A stretch of DNA of 32,529 nucleotides from Apibacter muscae (lineage in GTDB: Bacteria; Bacteroidota; Bacteroidia; Flavobacteriales; Weeksellaceae): contig NZ_SELG01000002.1 of the NCBI RefSeq assembly GCF_007845635.1, positions 1 to 32,529 of the forward strand. The letters are read 5' to 3'. Made by a program: the position numbers and the translations under genes. The notes under the pieces are model-generated. The model was not told where the DNA came from and did no database searches. It saw only the letters and a list, made by a program, of their open reading frames with translations. The first letter of the stretch is position 1; each line of letters starts with the position of its first letter. Shown in pieces: positions 24,058 to 30,857 of this stretch.

Positions 24058-24085
24058 TTTTTTATTTTTTACTGTATTTTCCATG

Positions 24086-24388
24086 TTATTTTAGGTCTTT
24101 TTGGGTTATAAAATTAAGAGCTAACTTGCTTGCTAATTCACTTTCTAATTTGGCTCCGCTGCTTTCTTTCCAATTGGAAAGTAAATATATACCATCGCAT
24201 TCCATTAGAGCTTTTATACATATTTTCATAGCTTCATGCCAACTAGTTGTTTCTTTAGGAACTATATTCATAGGATTTACTACTTGAAAACCGTTGGCTT
24301 GTAATTGATCTTCTATTTTTTTAAAATTATTATAAGCTTGCGAATATGTTAAACCAGTTACTTTACCAGCTATGTATATCTTTTTCAT
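24086..24388 (-). CDS. DUF4406 / nucleoside 2-deoxyribosyltransferase-like protein
   Basis: This 100-residue protein starts MKKIYIAGKVTGLTYSQAYNNF, a pattern typical of DUF4406 with the Rossmann-type fold of nucleoside 2-deoxyribosyltransferases: KIYIAGKVTG, NPMNIVP near residues 39-45, then ECDGIYLLSNWKESSGAKLE around 63-82 with the catalytic Glu equivalent in the last helix. It may process or remodel nucleotides in phage DNA metabolism. Substrate unknown. The ATG overlaps the stop of a small membrane gene (ATGA). Confidence 0.8.
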   Translation of the reverse strand: MKKIYIAGKVTGLTYSQAYNNFKKIEDQLQANGFQVVNPMNIVPKETTSWHEAMKICIKALMECDGIYLLSNWKESSGAKLESELASKLALNFITQKDLK

Positions 24389-24501
24389 GATACTTTATTT
24401 TTTATTTCTTTTATAATTAAAATAGTGATTAAAAATAGTGTGATACTTAGCATTCCTAAGGTTACTATTATTGCTATATCTACTAATTGTGCTGTTGTCA
24501 T
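24385..24501 (-). CDS. Single-span small membrane protein, 38 residues
   Basis: Hand translation gives MTTAQLVDIA followed by a hydrophobic span of about 20 residues (IIVTLGMLSITLFLITILII) and KEIKNKVS. The stop overlaps the ATG of the DUF4406 gene (ATGA), and the start follows the stop of the ASCH-like gene by 4 bases. That tight fit and the clean membrane span argue for a real gene. No family recognised. Confidence 0.6.
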   Translation of the reverse strand: MTTAQLVDIAIIVTLGMLSITLFLITILIIKEIKNKVS

Positions 24502-24505
24502 TTTA

Positions 24506-24988
24506 TTAATATTTAAAATTTGTCCAATGGATTATTTTTCCTTCAAAATCTTCTTTGAAGTAATTGAAAAAATCTTCAACACTTTCAAAACCCTCATTAG
24601 AAGATAGCCTTTGTAATTTGCTAAAACCTATCGCTATACCATCAATTTTAAGAATAGGGTAATTTTCGTGTGTTATTTCAATTTTCTGAACCGATGTACA
24701 TAAAATTTGAGGGGTAAAATGAAATTCGTTATCAGTTCTATTATTTATCACTAAATGCATTTTATTACCCTCCTTCCATCGGTTATAATTATCCAACCTT
24801 ATAGTGTGTATTTTGGGCAACAAACCTATTTTATCGTCCCAACTTTCTCCAAATTTATCCGAATAACATTTATTGTATATGTTATACATATAATTGCCAT
24901 ATTTTCCCGAGAATAACAATCCTAACCATATTTTTTCTATGAAATAATTAGGCCTTCCGTTTATTTTTGTTGAAAATGGTAATATCAT
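24506..24988 (-). CDS. ASCH/PUA-like domain protein
   Basis: This protein has 160 residues. From about residue 58 the text KIHTIRLDNYNRWKEGNKMHLV, then a strand with C-T-S-V-Q-K-I-E-I, resembles ASCH-type domains (PUA-fold RNA-binding) that occur in phages: H-T-I-R, R-W-K-x-G-x-K-x-H, and the C-x-S-V-Q-x-I-E-I strand. The C-terminal helix has DFFNYFKEDFEGKIIHW. In other systems such domains bind RNA or act on nucleotides, but this protein's target is unknown. It overlaps the next upstream gene by 4 bases. Confidence 0.65.
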   Translation of the reverse strand: MILPFSTKINGRPNYFIEKIWLGLLFSGKYGNYMYNIYNKCYSDKFGESWDDKIGLLPKIHTIRLDNYNRWKEGNKMHLVINNRTDNEFHFTPQILCTSVQKIEITHENYPILKIDGIAIGFSKLQRLSSNEGFESVEDFFNYFKEDFEGKIIHWTNFKY

Positions 24989-25173
24989 GGTTGGTTGTTT
25001 TTTATTTCTTCCATTTTATTTACCTCTAACAGTAGATTATAAAATTTTTCAGCATCTGTTTTATCATGAAAACCGCCTCTTAATACTTCTCCTTTTTTTA
25101 CAAACCAAGCCCCATTCATCCCTTGATATAGTTTAAGTTCTTCGGGTTCTTGTATGTTTTTTCTTTTTTCCAT
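24985..25173 (-). CDS. Small early protein, hypothetical
   Basis: This 62-residue protein begins MEKRKNIQEPEELKLYQGMNG and is mixed in character, with AWFVKKGEVLRGGFHDKTDAEKF in the middle. It overlaps the ASCH-like gene by 4 bases. Its upstream 17 bases are identical to those of the gene starting at 25419, which suggests a duplicated leader. No family recognised. Confidence 0.55.
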   Translation of the reverse strand: MEKRKNIQEPEELKLYQGMNGAWFVKKGEVLRGGFHDKTDAEKFYNLLLEVNKMEEIKNNQP

Positions 25174-25436
25174 TTTATTTTAATTTTAAATTGTTATGCT
25201 GTTACCCTAATTATTAATTAATTCTAAATGAGATAATGCTACTACACCACTAACATTTTTAATAAAACAACAAGGTATACCACTTATTAAATATATTTCT
25301 CCATCTACTATAATACTTTCTTTAGGTTCTGAATGTTCTCCCGTTGCAAGGTCATAGTAAGAATAATAATAAACTCTACGCCCCTTTTTGCATTCTTCTT
25401 TTGTTATTCCTATTTTCATTTTATTTTAATTTTAAA
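25171..25436. repeat. 20-bp identical leader at two neighbouring gene starts
   Basis: The bases cattttattttaattttaaa occur at 25171-25190 and 25417-25436. On the minus strand each ends in the ATG of a gene (25173 and 25419), preceded by an A/T-only leader. The identity over 20 bases suggests a copied translation-start leader; AT-rich leaders substitute for Shine-Dalgarno boxes in this group. Chance is possible because of the low complexity. Confidence 0.5.
25207..25419 (-). CDS. Small early protein, hypothetical
   Basis: The protein has 70 residues, beginning MKIGITKEECKKGRRVYYYSY, then beta-type segments (IIVDGEIYLISGIPCCFIKN). It probably has a small beta-barrel fold. Its Tyr-rich YYYSYYD and a C-C pair are notable but undiagnostic. 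It follows the 48-residue gene by 12 bases. Confidence 0.55.
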   Translation of the reverse strand: MKIGITKEECKKGRRVYYYSYYDLATGEHSEPKESIIVDGEIYLISGIPCCFIKNVSGVVALSHLELINN

Positions 25437-25578
25437 ATTTATTATCTATTCTTTTATATTTTTTACCTTTCAATATTTGTAATTTTTCAAGCGCTTTACC
25501 TTTTTCAAGCGCTTTAATTGCCTTAGCTCTATCGAGTTGACGTTGTTTTTCGCTTGATATTTGTTCTGTTGTTTTCAT
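25432..25578 (-). CDS. Small basic protein with internal repeat, 48 residues
   Basis: The product begins MKTTEQISSEKQRQLDRAKA and ends KKYKRIDNKF, with a KALEKGKALEK repeat encoded by two copies of an AAAGCGCTTGAAAAA unit. It is helical and basic, so it may bind nucleic acid. The ATG overlaps the stop of the 294-residue gene (ATGA at 25575-25578), supporting translation. It is not matched to a family. Confidence 0.65.
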   Translation of the reverse strand: MKTTEQISSEKQRQLDRAKAIKALEKGKALEKLQILKGKKYKRIDNKF

Positions 25579-26459
25579 CCTTCCAATTCTTTTATTTTTT
25601 GTTTTAAATCATTTAAAGATTTTGATTTTCTTAAATAATGATTTACAATTATATCTCTACAATTTTGCTGTACAGAGGGTACAGCTTCACCATGTTTAAT
25701 TTTATTTTTAATTTCTGCTAAGGATTCATTTGTTTGAAAAAAAGAAATTTCAAACTCCTTAGTTTCTTTTAATCCACGAATGGTCTTGAAATTTTTAAGA
25801 AATTTATTTAGTTCCAATCGGTAAAGCCTTTTAGCAACAACTAACTTTAAATCTATTTTTTGTGCAATTTTAGAATAGTAATGCGTTGCTTTTTTCGTAA
25901 AACCATCCTGCTTTATTTCATTAAAAATTATATTACAGTAAGTGTTAAAATTTTCTTCTTTTTCCTTTTCTAATTCTTGTTGTGTTTTTTTAGGTTCTGC
26001 TAACTTTTTCAAATTTTGCTTCGCTTTCCAGTATACTTCATTATTTCTTTTAAATTCTACATATTGCCTTAAAATTGCACCACTCTGGATAGGGGTAAGC
26101 ATAGGAAATATTTTAAAATGCTTTTGATCTTCATCTAACAGCTCTCCATTAATTGCCATTTTGTGGGCGTTTAATATTTCTTTTTCTGTTAGAGTTTTAA
26201 ATGGACTGGTTAAAATCCACTGAGTCCATTCTTTTTGAGTTTCAGGACTTGCAACCTCAGAAGAAACACCAAACAATCGACAAATTTTGTTTATTAACCC
26301 ATTCTCAGAAACTACTTCTTGGATAGTTATGGGGTTATAACAAATTTCCAGTTTCAGCATCTCTGGCAAGGAGTTCAGCCATTTTTTCTGGATCACATTG
26401 GGCAATCCGACGCCCCTTAGGGGGACTAAATCTGCTGTATTCTGTATTTGATTTTCCAT
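25575..26459 (-). CDS. Phage replication-region protein, hypothetical
   Basis: Full-length reading gives 294 residues, starting MENQIQNTADLVPLRGVGLP. This start overlaps the upstream DUF6291 gene by 125 bases in a different frame. An inner ATG at 26360 (MLKLEICYNP) would reduce the overlap to 26 bases and give 261 residues; I cannot decide between them from the sequence. The body is helical and Lys-rich, with a coiled coil near residues 150-170 (EPKKTQQELEKEKEEN). No domain recognised. Position after DUF6291 suggests a replication role, possibly as a loader. Confidence 0.55.
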   Translation of the reverse strand: MENQIQNTADLVPLRGVGLPNVIQKKWLNSLPEMLKLEICYNPITIQEVVSENGLINKICRLFGVSSEVASPETQKEWTQWILTSPFKTLTEKEILNAHKMAINGELLDEDQKHFKIFPMLTPIQSGAILRQYVEFKRNNEVYWKAKQNLKKLAEPKKTQQELEKEKEENFNTYCNIIFNEIKQDGFTKKATHYYSKIAQKIDLKLVVAKRLYRLELNKFLKNFKTIRGLKETKEFEISFFQTNESLAEIKNKIKHGEAVPSVQQNCRDIIVNHYLRKSKSLNDLKQKIKELEG

Positions 26460-27102
26460 TGGTTTGATCTTTTCGTTTTTGTTCCCATGTTCGTATAGCT
26501 GCCTTCCAGTCTACCATTTTATTTTTTCCTATCATCCAATTTTTGGATTGGTAGAAATTCACAAATGATTCTGATGATATTCCGTTTTGACGTTCGTCGC
26601 AATATTCCTGGACTTCTTGCAAACTTGGCGGGCTAAAAGAAACCTTTTCTTTTTTTGGCGCAACTTTTTTTCTTTTGGAAGTTTCTTCTGGAGGTTTAAG
26701 AGAGTTTTTCAAAAGAATATCATCTGGGAATTTTCCCTCTCTCTCTTTTGTTTCTTTTTCTAAAAGAAAATCATTTACATTGTTATTGTTATTTACATTG
26801 TTATTGTTATTAGTTTCAATTTTGATTGGTTCTTGGTTCTTGTTTGGTTCATCTTTGGTTAGTTCTTGGTTCTTTTCAGTAGATTTTCTACCTCCCTTTT
26901 TGCCATTCTCAAAGCGTTTATTATTTGCATCTAATTGAGGTTTTATAAGAGTAAATATTGTTTTCGGGATGCCTTCTAGTACAACCTCATTGAAGTTTAA
27001 AGAATATTCAAAAATTGCTTTATATACCTTTGCTTGCATTTCTAAAGGAAGTTCATCTATAGCTTCATAAAAGCTCCTGTAAAATATTATACTATCTCGC
27101 AT
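26335..27102 (-). CDS. DUF6291 replication-type protein
   Basis: This protein has 255 residues. The N-terminal ~75 (MRDSIIFYRSFYEAIDELPL, then KAIFEYSLNF, FTLIKPQLDANNKRFENGKKGGRK) match the DUF6291 signature found at the start of Bacteroidota phage replication proteins. A low-complexity linker with two NNNNNV units follows (about 98-110). The C-terminal part (SFVNFYQSKNWMIGKNKMVDWKAAIRTWEQKRK) resembles the DnaD/DnaT-type tails that contact helicase or primase, which points to a replication initiator or helicase-loading role, inferred. The last 125 bases overlap the next gene. Confidence 0.75.
   Translation of the reverse strand: MRDSIIFYRSFYEAIDELPLEMQAKVYKAIFEYSLNFNEVVLEGIPKTIFTLIKPQLDANNKRFENGKKGGRKSTEKNQELTKDEPNKNQEPIKIETNNNNNVNNNNNVNDFLLEKETKEREGKFPDDILLKNSLKPPEETSKRKKVAPKKEKVSFSPPSLQEVQEYCDERQNGISSESFVNFYQSKNWMIGKNKMVDWKAAIRTWEQKRKDQTNGKSNTEYSRFSPPKGRRIAQCDPEKMAELLARDAETGNLL
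26773..26808. repeat. Tandem 18-bp repeat, two perfect copies
   Basis: The unit atttacattgttattgtt occurs at 26773-26790 and 26791-26808 and encodes two NNNNNV units in the DUF6291 linker. Copy number can change by slippage without breaking frame, so linker length may vary between relatives. Confidence 0.85.
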
Positions 27103-27120
27103 TTTTATATCTCAATTAGG

Positions 27121-27432
27121 TTAAAAATAATTTGCGCTTATCTTGTTAGGATTATTAGGATTTAATTTATGATTCTTGTTTTGATGAACAAAATGATGAC
27201 AGCTATGACAAAGAGTGATTAGCCATTCAAGATTAAAAATTTCAATTCCCCGGGTGCTTTCCCCATCTATACAGTATGTAATATGATGAACTTCAAGTTC
27301 TAATTTATTACCACAAATACGACATTTATGCTTATCTCTTATTTTGATTTTCCTTCTTACTTCCTGCCACTTGTCATCATTTTGTAATCCTTTACGGTAA
27401 TTACTTGGTCTTCCTTTTATTTTTTTCCTCAT
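27121..27432 (-). CDS. HNH endonuclease
   Basis: This 103-residue protein is a compact HNH nuclease. The metal-binding fold is complete: CRIC (Cys37, Cys40), EVHH (His49, His50), an Asn in FNLEWLITLC, and CHSCHH (Cys75, Cys78, His79-80). In phages such small HNH proteins commonly sit near terminase genes and help packaging, but here it is in the early block next to the DUF6291 gene. Its start overlaps the upstream gene by 32 bases. Confidence 0.85.
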   Translation of the reverse strand: MRKKIKGRPSNYRKGLQNDDKWQEVRRKIKIRDKHKCRICGNKLELEVHHITYCIDGESTRGIEIFNLEWLITLCHSCHHFVHQNKNHKLNPNNPNKISANYF

Positions 27433-27982
27433 TTAATAGTGAATTAATAAATTTTTCGTTTTTATCAGAGGATGAAAAAAGTTCGTTTCTTTCTTCTTCG
27501 TTCATCAGGGTGATTTTAGCCAGGACTACCATTCCATTATCTAAATAGACATAGTGATAGTAATATCCTTTGTATGGGAATCTAAATACTCTTTGGGCTT
27601 CAATTTCTAGTTCTGTTGTTCCTTTTAATATTTCATTTCGATAGTCTTTTATCTCTGTATTTAGAGCATTATAACTTTCTACTGCTTTTTCTTTATTTTT
27701 TTTGGCTACTTGTAAAGAGTATTCAGCATCACTGATTTTATTTTCTGCATCTGGCATTTGATTTTTCACAATATCTAAAATGTTGTCTTCAAATTCTGTT
27801 ATTTCTTCTTCTGTATACACTCTATCTACATAAAGTTTGGTATGTTCAGCAATAAGATTGGAAGAAAAATACTCATGACATTCTTCAGGAGTATTAAAAT
27901 GTTTTAGTATTTCCGGAAGGTTATTTTCATTTCCTGTAATATTAAATTCATGGATAAAGGGTTGGGTTTCTACTATTTTCAT
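27401..27982 (-). CDS. Coiled-coil early protein, hypothetical
   Basis: This 193-residue protein begins MKIVETQPFIHEFNITGNEN. Residues about 55-125 form a long coiled coil (acidic, with EEITEFEDNILDIVKNQ and KNKEKAVESYNALNTE), and a beta-type segment (FRFPYKGYYYHYVYLDNGMV, about 133-152) follows. The C-terminus is charged (NEEKNKRKTK). No family recognised. It lies between the NinB-like and HNH genes and may be a recombination or replication accessory factor, on position only. Confidence 0.5.
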   Translation of the reverse strand: MKIVETQPFIHEFNITGNENNLPEILKHFNTPEECHEYFSSNLIAEHTKLYVDRVYTEEEITEFEDNILDIVKNQMPDAENKISDAEYSLQVAKKNKEKAVESYNALNTEIKDYRNEILKGTTELEIEAQRVFRFPYKGYYYHYVYLDNGMVVLAKITLMNEEERNELFSSSDKNEKFINSLLNEEKNKRKTK

Positions 27983-27998
27983 TTTTAAGTTTTTTTAT

Positions 27999-28439
27999 CT
28001 ATAAATATTCTTTGTTTAATTCAATTTCATTTTGAATTTCTTCTAAGTGATTCAAATCTTTAGGTTCAGGAAGATATAATTCAAATTCTTTGGCAGAAAA
28101 GTTTCTGAATCTTTCTATCGCTGTAGTTAATTCTTTTGTATTTAAGGTTGTTGTGCTTTTACAATATTTAATAACTTCGCCAGTTTTTTTATCTACTCCT
28201 TCAATCAAAAAAAGATCTTTGTTCACCTGCCTTTTAAATATGATTTGTTTGATATATTCTAAAGTTTCTCCATAGTTTAAAGCAAACCAACTGAGAATTA
28301 GATGTAGATAATTATTTTGTGAATAGGTTCTATTTCTTCTTTTTTCAACTATTTCTATTTTAGCTTTCTTTTTTAATAGATGATTTATTCTATCTATGGC
28401 AAGCTTTCTTTTTTCTGGTATGGAGGTATCATAGATCAT
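27999..28439 (-). CDS. NinB/Orf-like recombination protein
   Basis: This 146-residue protein has the size and pattern of lambda Orf (NinB): RRNRTYSQNNYLHLILSW (about 34-51) matches the RNRS-x-x-QNRK-LWA motif, and TTTLNTKELTTAIERFRNF (about 95-113) matches the STS-x-M...EF motif. NinB mediates strand annealing by binding ssDNA and replaces RecFOR functions. It follows the YqaJ exonuclease with an ATGA overlap and an SSB-like gene lies upstream, so the three form a recombination module. The similarity was judged by eye from motifs. Confidence 0.75.
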   Translation of the reverse strand: MIYDTSIPEKRKLAIDRINHLLKKKAKIEIVEKRRNRTYSQNNYLHLILSWFALNYGETLEYIKQIIFKRQVNKDLFLIEGVDKKTGEVIKYCKSTTTLNTKELTTAIERFRNFSAKEFELYLPEPKDLNHLEEIQNEIELNKEYL

Positions 28440-29116
28440 TGGTTTATCAATTCTATTTTTTTACTTATTGCTAGTTTTAAGCGTTGTTTTAAAAATTCTA
28501 TATCCTTATCGTTTTCATGTATTAAAAGAGTTAAAAGTTGATTTTTTTCATTTGTGAATCTTGGATCATAACTCACAAAATACCATTGTTTTAACCCTGT
28601 GCAAAGCATTCCTTTTTGAATTTGCCAATAGTATTTAGGTTCTGTTCTTTTTAAGTCTTCTTGGTTTTTAATTTTTAAATATTTGAAATGGGTTTTACAG
28701 TCCGGACATTTTACTTCTATTCCTAATTTTTCTGATAATCCATCCGGAGTACATCCCGCATGAGATCCGTATTCAATAAATTCCTGGTCTTTTCCTGTCT
28801 TTTCAAATTTAATAATGAGTTTTTCTTCTGCTTTTGCAATGGCTTCTAATTCGAAAGTTTTTCCATGTTTCATGCTTAAATTAAAAAAGGTTTTTCTTGA
28901 TTTCCCATTGGTAAGTACTTCTAAGGCTTTTTCTTCTATATAGCTCAAGGCTCCGGCACTTATATAATCCGGTTTTTCTTGATAGGTTAATATCCGGTAA
29001 ATCTCAGAAGCAGTAAATCTTCCATTTCTTTGGTTTAACCATTGTTCAAACGAGTCTATTTCGTTTGATGTATCTGCCAAAAATAAATTTGGCAGATTTT
29101 CAGATTTTAATTCCAT
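28436..29116 (-). CDS. YqaJ-type phage exonuclease
   Basis: This 226-residue protein is the 5'-3' alkaline exonuclease of a phage recombination system. Motifs in order: GRFTASEIYRIL (about 32-43), the catalytic KHGKTFELEAIAK helix, TPDGL with Asp125, IEVKCP with Glu134 and Lys136, and YYWQIQKGM with Gln165. All expected catalytic residues are present. Its start overlaps the stop of the SSB-like gene (TAATG) and its stop overlaps the NinB start (ATGA). Confidence 0.9.
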   Translation of the reverse strand: MELKSENLPNLFLADTSNEIDSFEQWLNQRNGRFTASEIYRILTYQEKPDYISAGALSYIEEKALEVLTNGKSRKTFFNLSMKHGKTFELEAIAKAEEKLIIKFEKTGKDQEFIEYGSHAGCTPDGLSEKLGIEVKCPDCKTHFKYLKIKNQEDLKRTEPKYYWQIQKGMLCTGLKQWYFVSYDPRFTNEKNQLLTLLIHENDKDIEFLKQRLKLAISKKIELINQ

Positions 29117-29544
29117 TATTTAAATACTAAGGGCTTGATACTCCATCGATCTGATTGAAATTGATTAGTTGAGTTTTTTTGCTTTCCTAAAAACTCAATT
29201 CTTAATGGGGTTCCTGTTCTAATTATATTTCCATTCAAAGCGTCTTCTATGGATGCAACTAATCTTTTTGAACCATTTCTAACAGTTTTTAATTCGCCTG
29301 TTTGTTTTTGTTCTACGAAAACTACACAAGGAAGCTCTATAGTTTCTCCTGTTTGTTCATCAGTATAAGTACTATGTTTAATTTCTTGGAAGAATACTAG
29401 TTTAAATTCTCCTTCTCTTTCAGGCGTCCAATATTCGCTGGTTAAATCAGCTTGCAATACTATAGCTTCTTGTAAATTAGGCACATTTTCTGTCAAATCG
29501 AATGATTGAATTGAATTGTTTTTGGTGGTAATTTCTGTACTCAT
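29116..29544 (-). CDS. Putative single-stranded DNA-binding protein
   Basis: This 142-residue protein is beta-rich with an acidic N-terminal stretch. The core (REGEFKLVFFQEIKHSTYTDE, TGETIELPCVVFVEQKQTGE, then RIEFLGKQKNSTNQF) fits an OB-fold pattern. Its direct coupling to a YqaJ exonuclease gene is the main reason to propose ssDNA binding, since such pairs are typical phage recombination partners. No acidic C-terminal tip as in bacterial SSB is visible (it ends SIKPLVFK), so this call is provisional. Confidence 0.55.
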   Translation of the reverse strand: MSTEITTKNNSIQSFDLTENVPNLQEAIVLQADLTSEYWTPEREGEFKLVFFQEIKHSTYTDEQTGETIELPCVVFVEQKQTGELKTVRNGSKRLVASIEDALNGNIIRTGTPLRIEFLGKQKNSTNQFQSDRWSIKPLVFK

Positions 29545-29551
29545 TTTGTTA

Positions 29552-29959
29552 TTATTTAAGGTTTATATATATTTCGTATAGGTTATATCTGTATTCAATA
29601 CAGATTGCTTGAATTTCTTCATGTGATGGTTTCAATCTTTTAGATCTCTTTTCAAGTATTTCAAGGATAAAACTATCATTCGGTGTATGTATAAGGCTTA
29701 GGGTTCTTCCTTTTCTGAAATACCAACCAATGACATCCCCAGCGGGTAAGCAATAGGTTTTATTTGTTTTGGTATTTTTGAGGACTATTCCGAAATAATC
29801 AAAGCATAAAAACTCTAAATTTTTAATATTATCAAGAAGCGCCTTATCTTTTATCCTAGTGATTAAATTTTTGGCATGAAAAGCCATGATAGAGTTGTTA
29901 TTATTTAAAGCTTCATCATGAATATTAATTAAGCCTTGTAATTGAATTTGTGCGTTCAT
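29552..29959 (-). CDS. Early protein, hypothetical
   Basis: The protein has 135 residues. The N-terminal half is helical (MNAQIQLQGLINIHDEAL), the C-terminal half mixed with CLPAGDVIGWYFRKGRTLSLIH around 68-90, then a helical tail. No membrane segment and no named domain. It is the third gene of the early transcript, 7 bases upstream of the SSB-like gene. Confidence 0.55.
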   Translation of the reverse strand: MNAQIQLQGLINIHDEALNNNNSIMAFHAKNLITRIKDKALLDNIKNLEFLCFDYFGIVLKNTKTNKTYCLPAGDVIGWYFRKGRTLSLIHTPNDSFILEILEKRSKRLKPSHEEIQAICIEYRYNLYEIYINLK

Positions 29960-29970
29960 GGGTGTGGTTT

Positions 29971-30327
29971 TTAATATTTTTGGTTTAAATCATAAATGAA
30001 TAATTCTGTGGCACCAAAAATGGATTCCAACTTTTCTTCTAAATCTTCATTTTCGTCTAATTCAATAGTAAGGCGCTCATACACTTTGTATTTATGTGTT
30101 GCTTCTTGTCTTTTAACCCAGTAGTAGTACTCCTCTATTTCATCTTCTATTTCAAGGCTGAAATCAACTTCTATTATATCATTTGATATTTCAATAATTT
30201 CATATTGATATTTGTCTTCTTCGTGATAATCTTTACAGAATTTATCTATCCCTTTCTGTATGGCAGAATTAATCTTTTCTTTGGTCAATTCTTCTTTTTG
30301 TAGTACTTTTGCTCCAATCATTGTCAT
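29971..30327 (-). CDS. Acidic early protein, hypothetical
   Basis: This protein has 118 residues, is strongly acidic (EDEIEEYYYWVKRQEATHKY in the middle and DENEDLEEKLESIF near the end) and is predicted mainly alpha/beta. Highly acidic small phage proteins often mimic DNA or inhibit host or defence proteins, but nothing specific shows that here. Start is MTMIG; an inner ATG three codons on (MIGAKV) is equally possible. Confidence 0.5.
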   Translation of the reverse strand: MTMIGAKVLQKEELTKEKINSAIQKGIDKFCKDYHEEDKYQYEIIEISNDIIEVDFSLEIEDEIEEYYYWVKRQEATHKYKVYERLTIELDENEDLEEKLESIFGATELFIYDLNQKY

Positions 30328-30357
30328 AAGTCTATTTATTTAGATTTTGTGATTTTT

Positions 30358-30386
30358 AAGCTCTGTTTGCCGACAGGGCTTTTTTA
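30358..30386 (+). terminator. Plus-strand terminator-like hairpin in the early region
   Basis: AAGCTCTGT (30358-30366) pairs with ACAGGGCTT (30373-30381), a 9-bp stem with one wobble pair and loop TTGCCG, followed by a run of Ts. On the plus strand this has the form of an intrinsic terminator. No plus-strand gene lies to its left, so its natural transcript is unknown; antisense RNA is a possibility. Confidence 0.5.
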
Positions 30387-30587
30387 TTTTATTTTACTTA
30401 AGAATCTATCTACTTTTCTATTAAGGGGAGAGTTTAAAGCTTCCTTTAATTCCTCTTCTTTACTTTTTCTTCCTATTTTTCTTTTTGGCTCTTCAATAAC
30501 TTTTTTAAAACCATTCATCTTTAAGAAAACTTCTTGCTCTCTCTTTGGAAGAATGTTAAATAAATCGGTTACTGTTTGTGCTGTCAT
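30384..30587 (-). CDS. Small basic early protein, hypothetical
   Basis: This 67-residue protein begins MTAQTVTDLFNILPKREQEVF, then turns strongly basic (KRKIGRKSKEEELK, about 36-49). The N-terminal part (TDLFNILPKREQEVFLKMNG) resembles an anti-repressor or regulator start, and the Lys/Arg-rich middle suggests nucleic acid binding. It is the second gene of the early transcript. No family is recognised. Confidence 0.55.
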   Translation of the reverse strand: MTAQTVTDLFNILPKREQEVFLKMNGFKKVIEEPKRKIGRKSKEEELKEALNSPLNRKVDRFLSKIK

Positions 30588-30597
30588 TACTAATGAA

Positions 30598-30822
30598 CTA
30601 TCTATTTTTTAACTTCTCCTTTTCGAATATTTCAGACTCCTTAAGTCCAGTGTGTTTCTCAATTATTCTAATAGATGATTTAACAATTAAAGGAAGAGTA
30701 TCACTAACTCTATATGCCATATTGTATATCCCCCTCTCTGACCTACCTACCTTTTCTGATATAGCATATCTTAAAGATATATCAGTTCTAATTTTTTCTA
30801 TTACCTCATTTGTAAGTTTCAT
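30598..30822 (-). CDS. Cro-like early repressor
   Basis: This 74-residue protein starts MKLTNEVIEKIRTDISLRYA and has a helix-turn-helix at about 18-50 (LRYAISEKVGRSERGIYNMA) with a helical C-terminus (EKHTGLKESEIFE). It is the first gene on the minus strand divergent from the CI-like gene, the standard Cro position. The two promoters face away from each other across a 111-base gap. By analogy it would bind the operators there and switch from lysogeny to lytic growth; that is inferred from position and size. Confidence 0.7.
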   Translation of the reverse strand: MKLTNEVIEKIRTDISLRYAISEKVGRSERGIYNMAYRVSDTLPLIVKSSIRIIEKHTGLKESEIFEKEKLKNR

Positions 30823-30838
30823 TTTATTACTATATTTG
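30809..30838 (+). promoter_or_regulatory. Candidate repressor-side promoter (Bacteroidota type)
   Basis: TTTG at 30809-30812 and TATATTTG (TAnnTTTG) at 30831-30838 are 18 bases apart, close to the Bacteroidota -33/-7 spacing. Transcripts would run towards the repressor gene with a leader of about 90 bases that includes the hairpin at 30870-30904. Confidence 0.5.
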
Positions 30839-30857
30839 ATTTCTCATTTTGATATAG

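Noticed and set aside
24425-24607. Plus-strand small protein between the ASCH-like and DUF4406 genes
   Set aside because: The minus-strand 38-residue membrane gene explains the stretch better, with ATGA coupling and a 4-base fit to the gene before it.
25171-25580. CRISPR-like or iteron array
   Set aside because: Repeats here are two-copy only, unequal in type, and have no regular spacers. No cas-like genes exist in the window.
27073-27089. Fifth copy of the 17-bp palindrome
   Set aside because: It matches only 14 of 17 bases, lacks symmetry and lies inside the coding start of the DUF6291 gene. It was taken as chance in AT-rich DNA.
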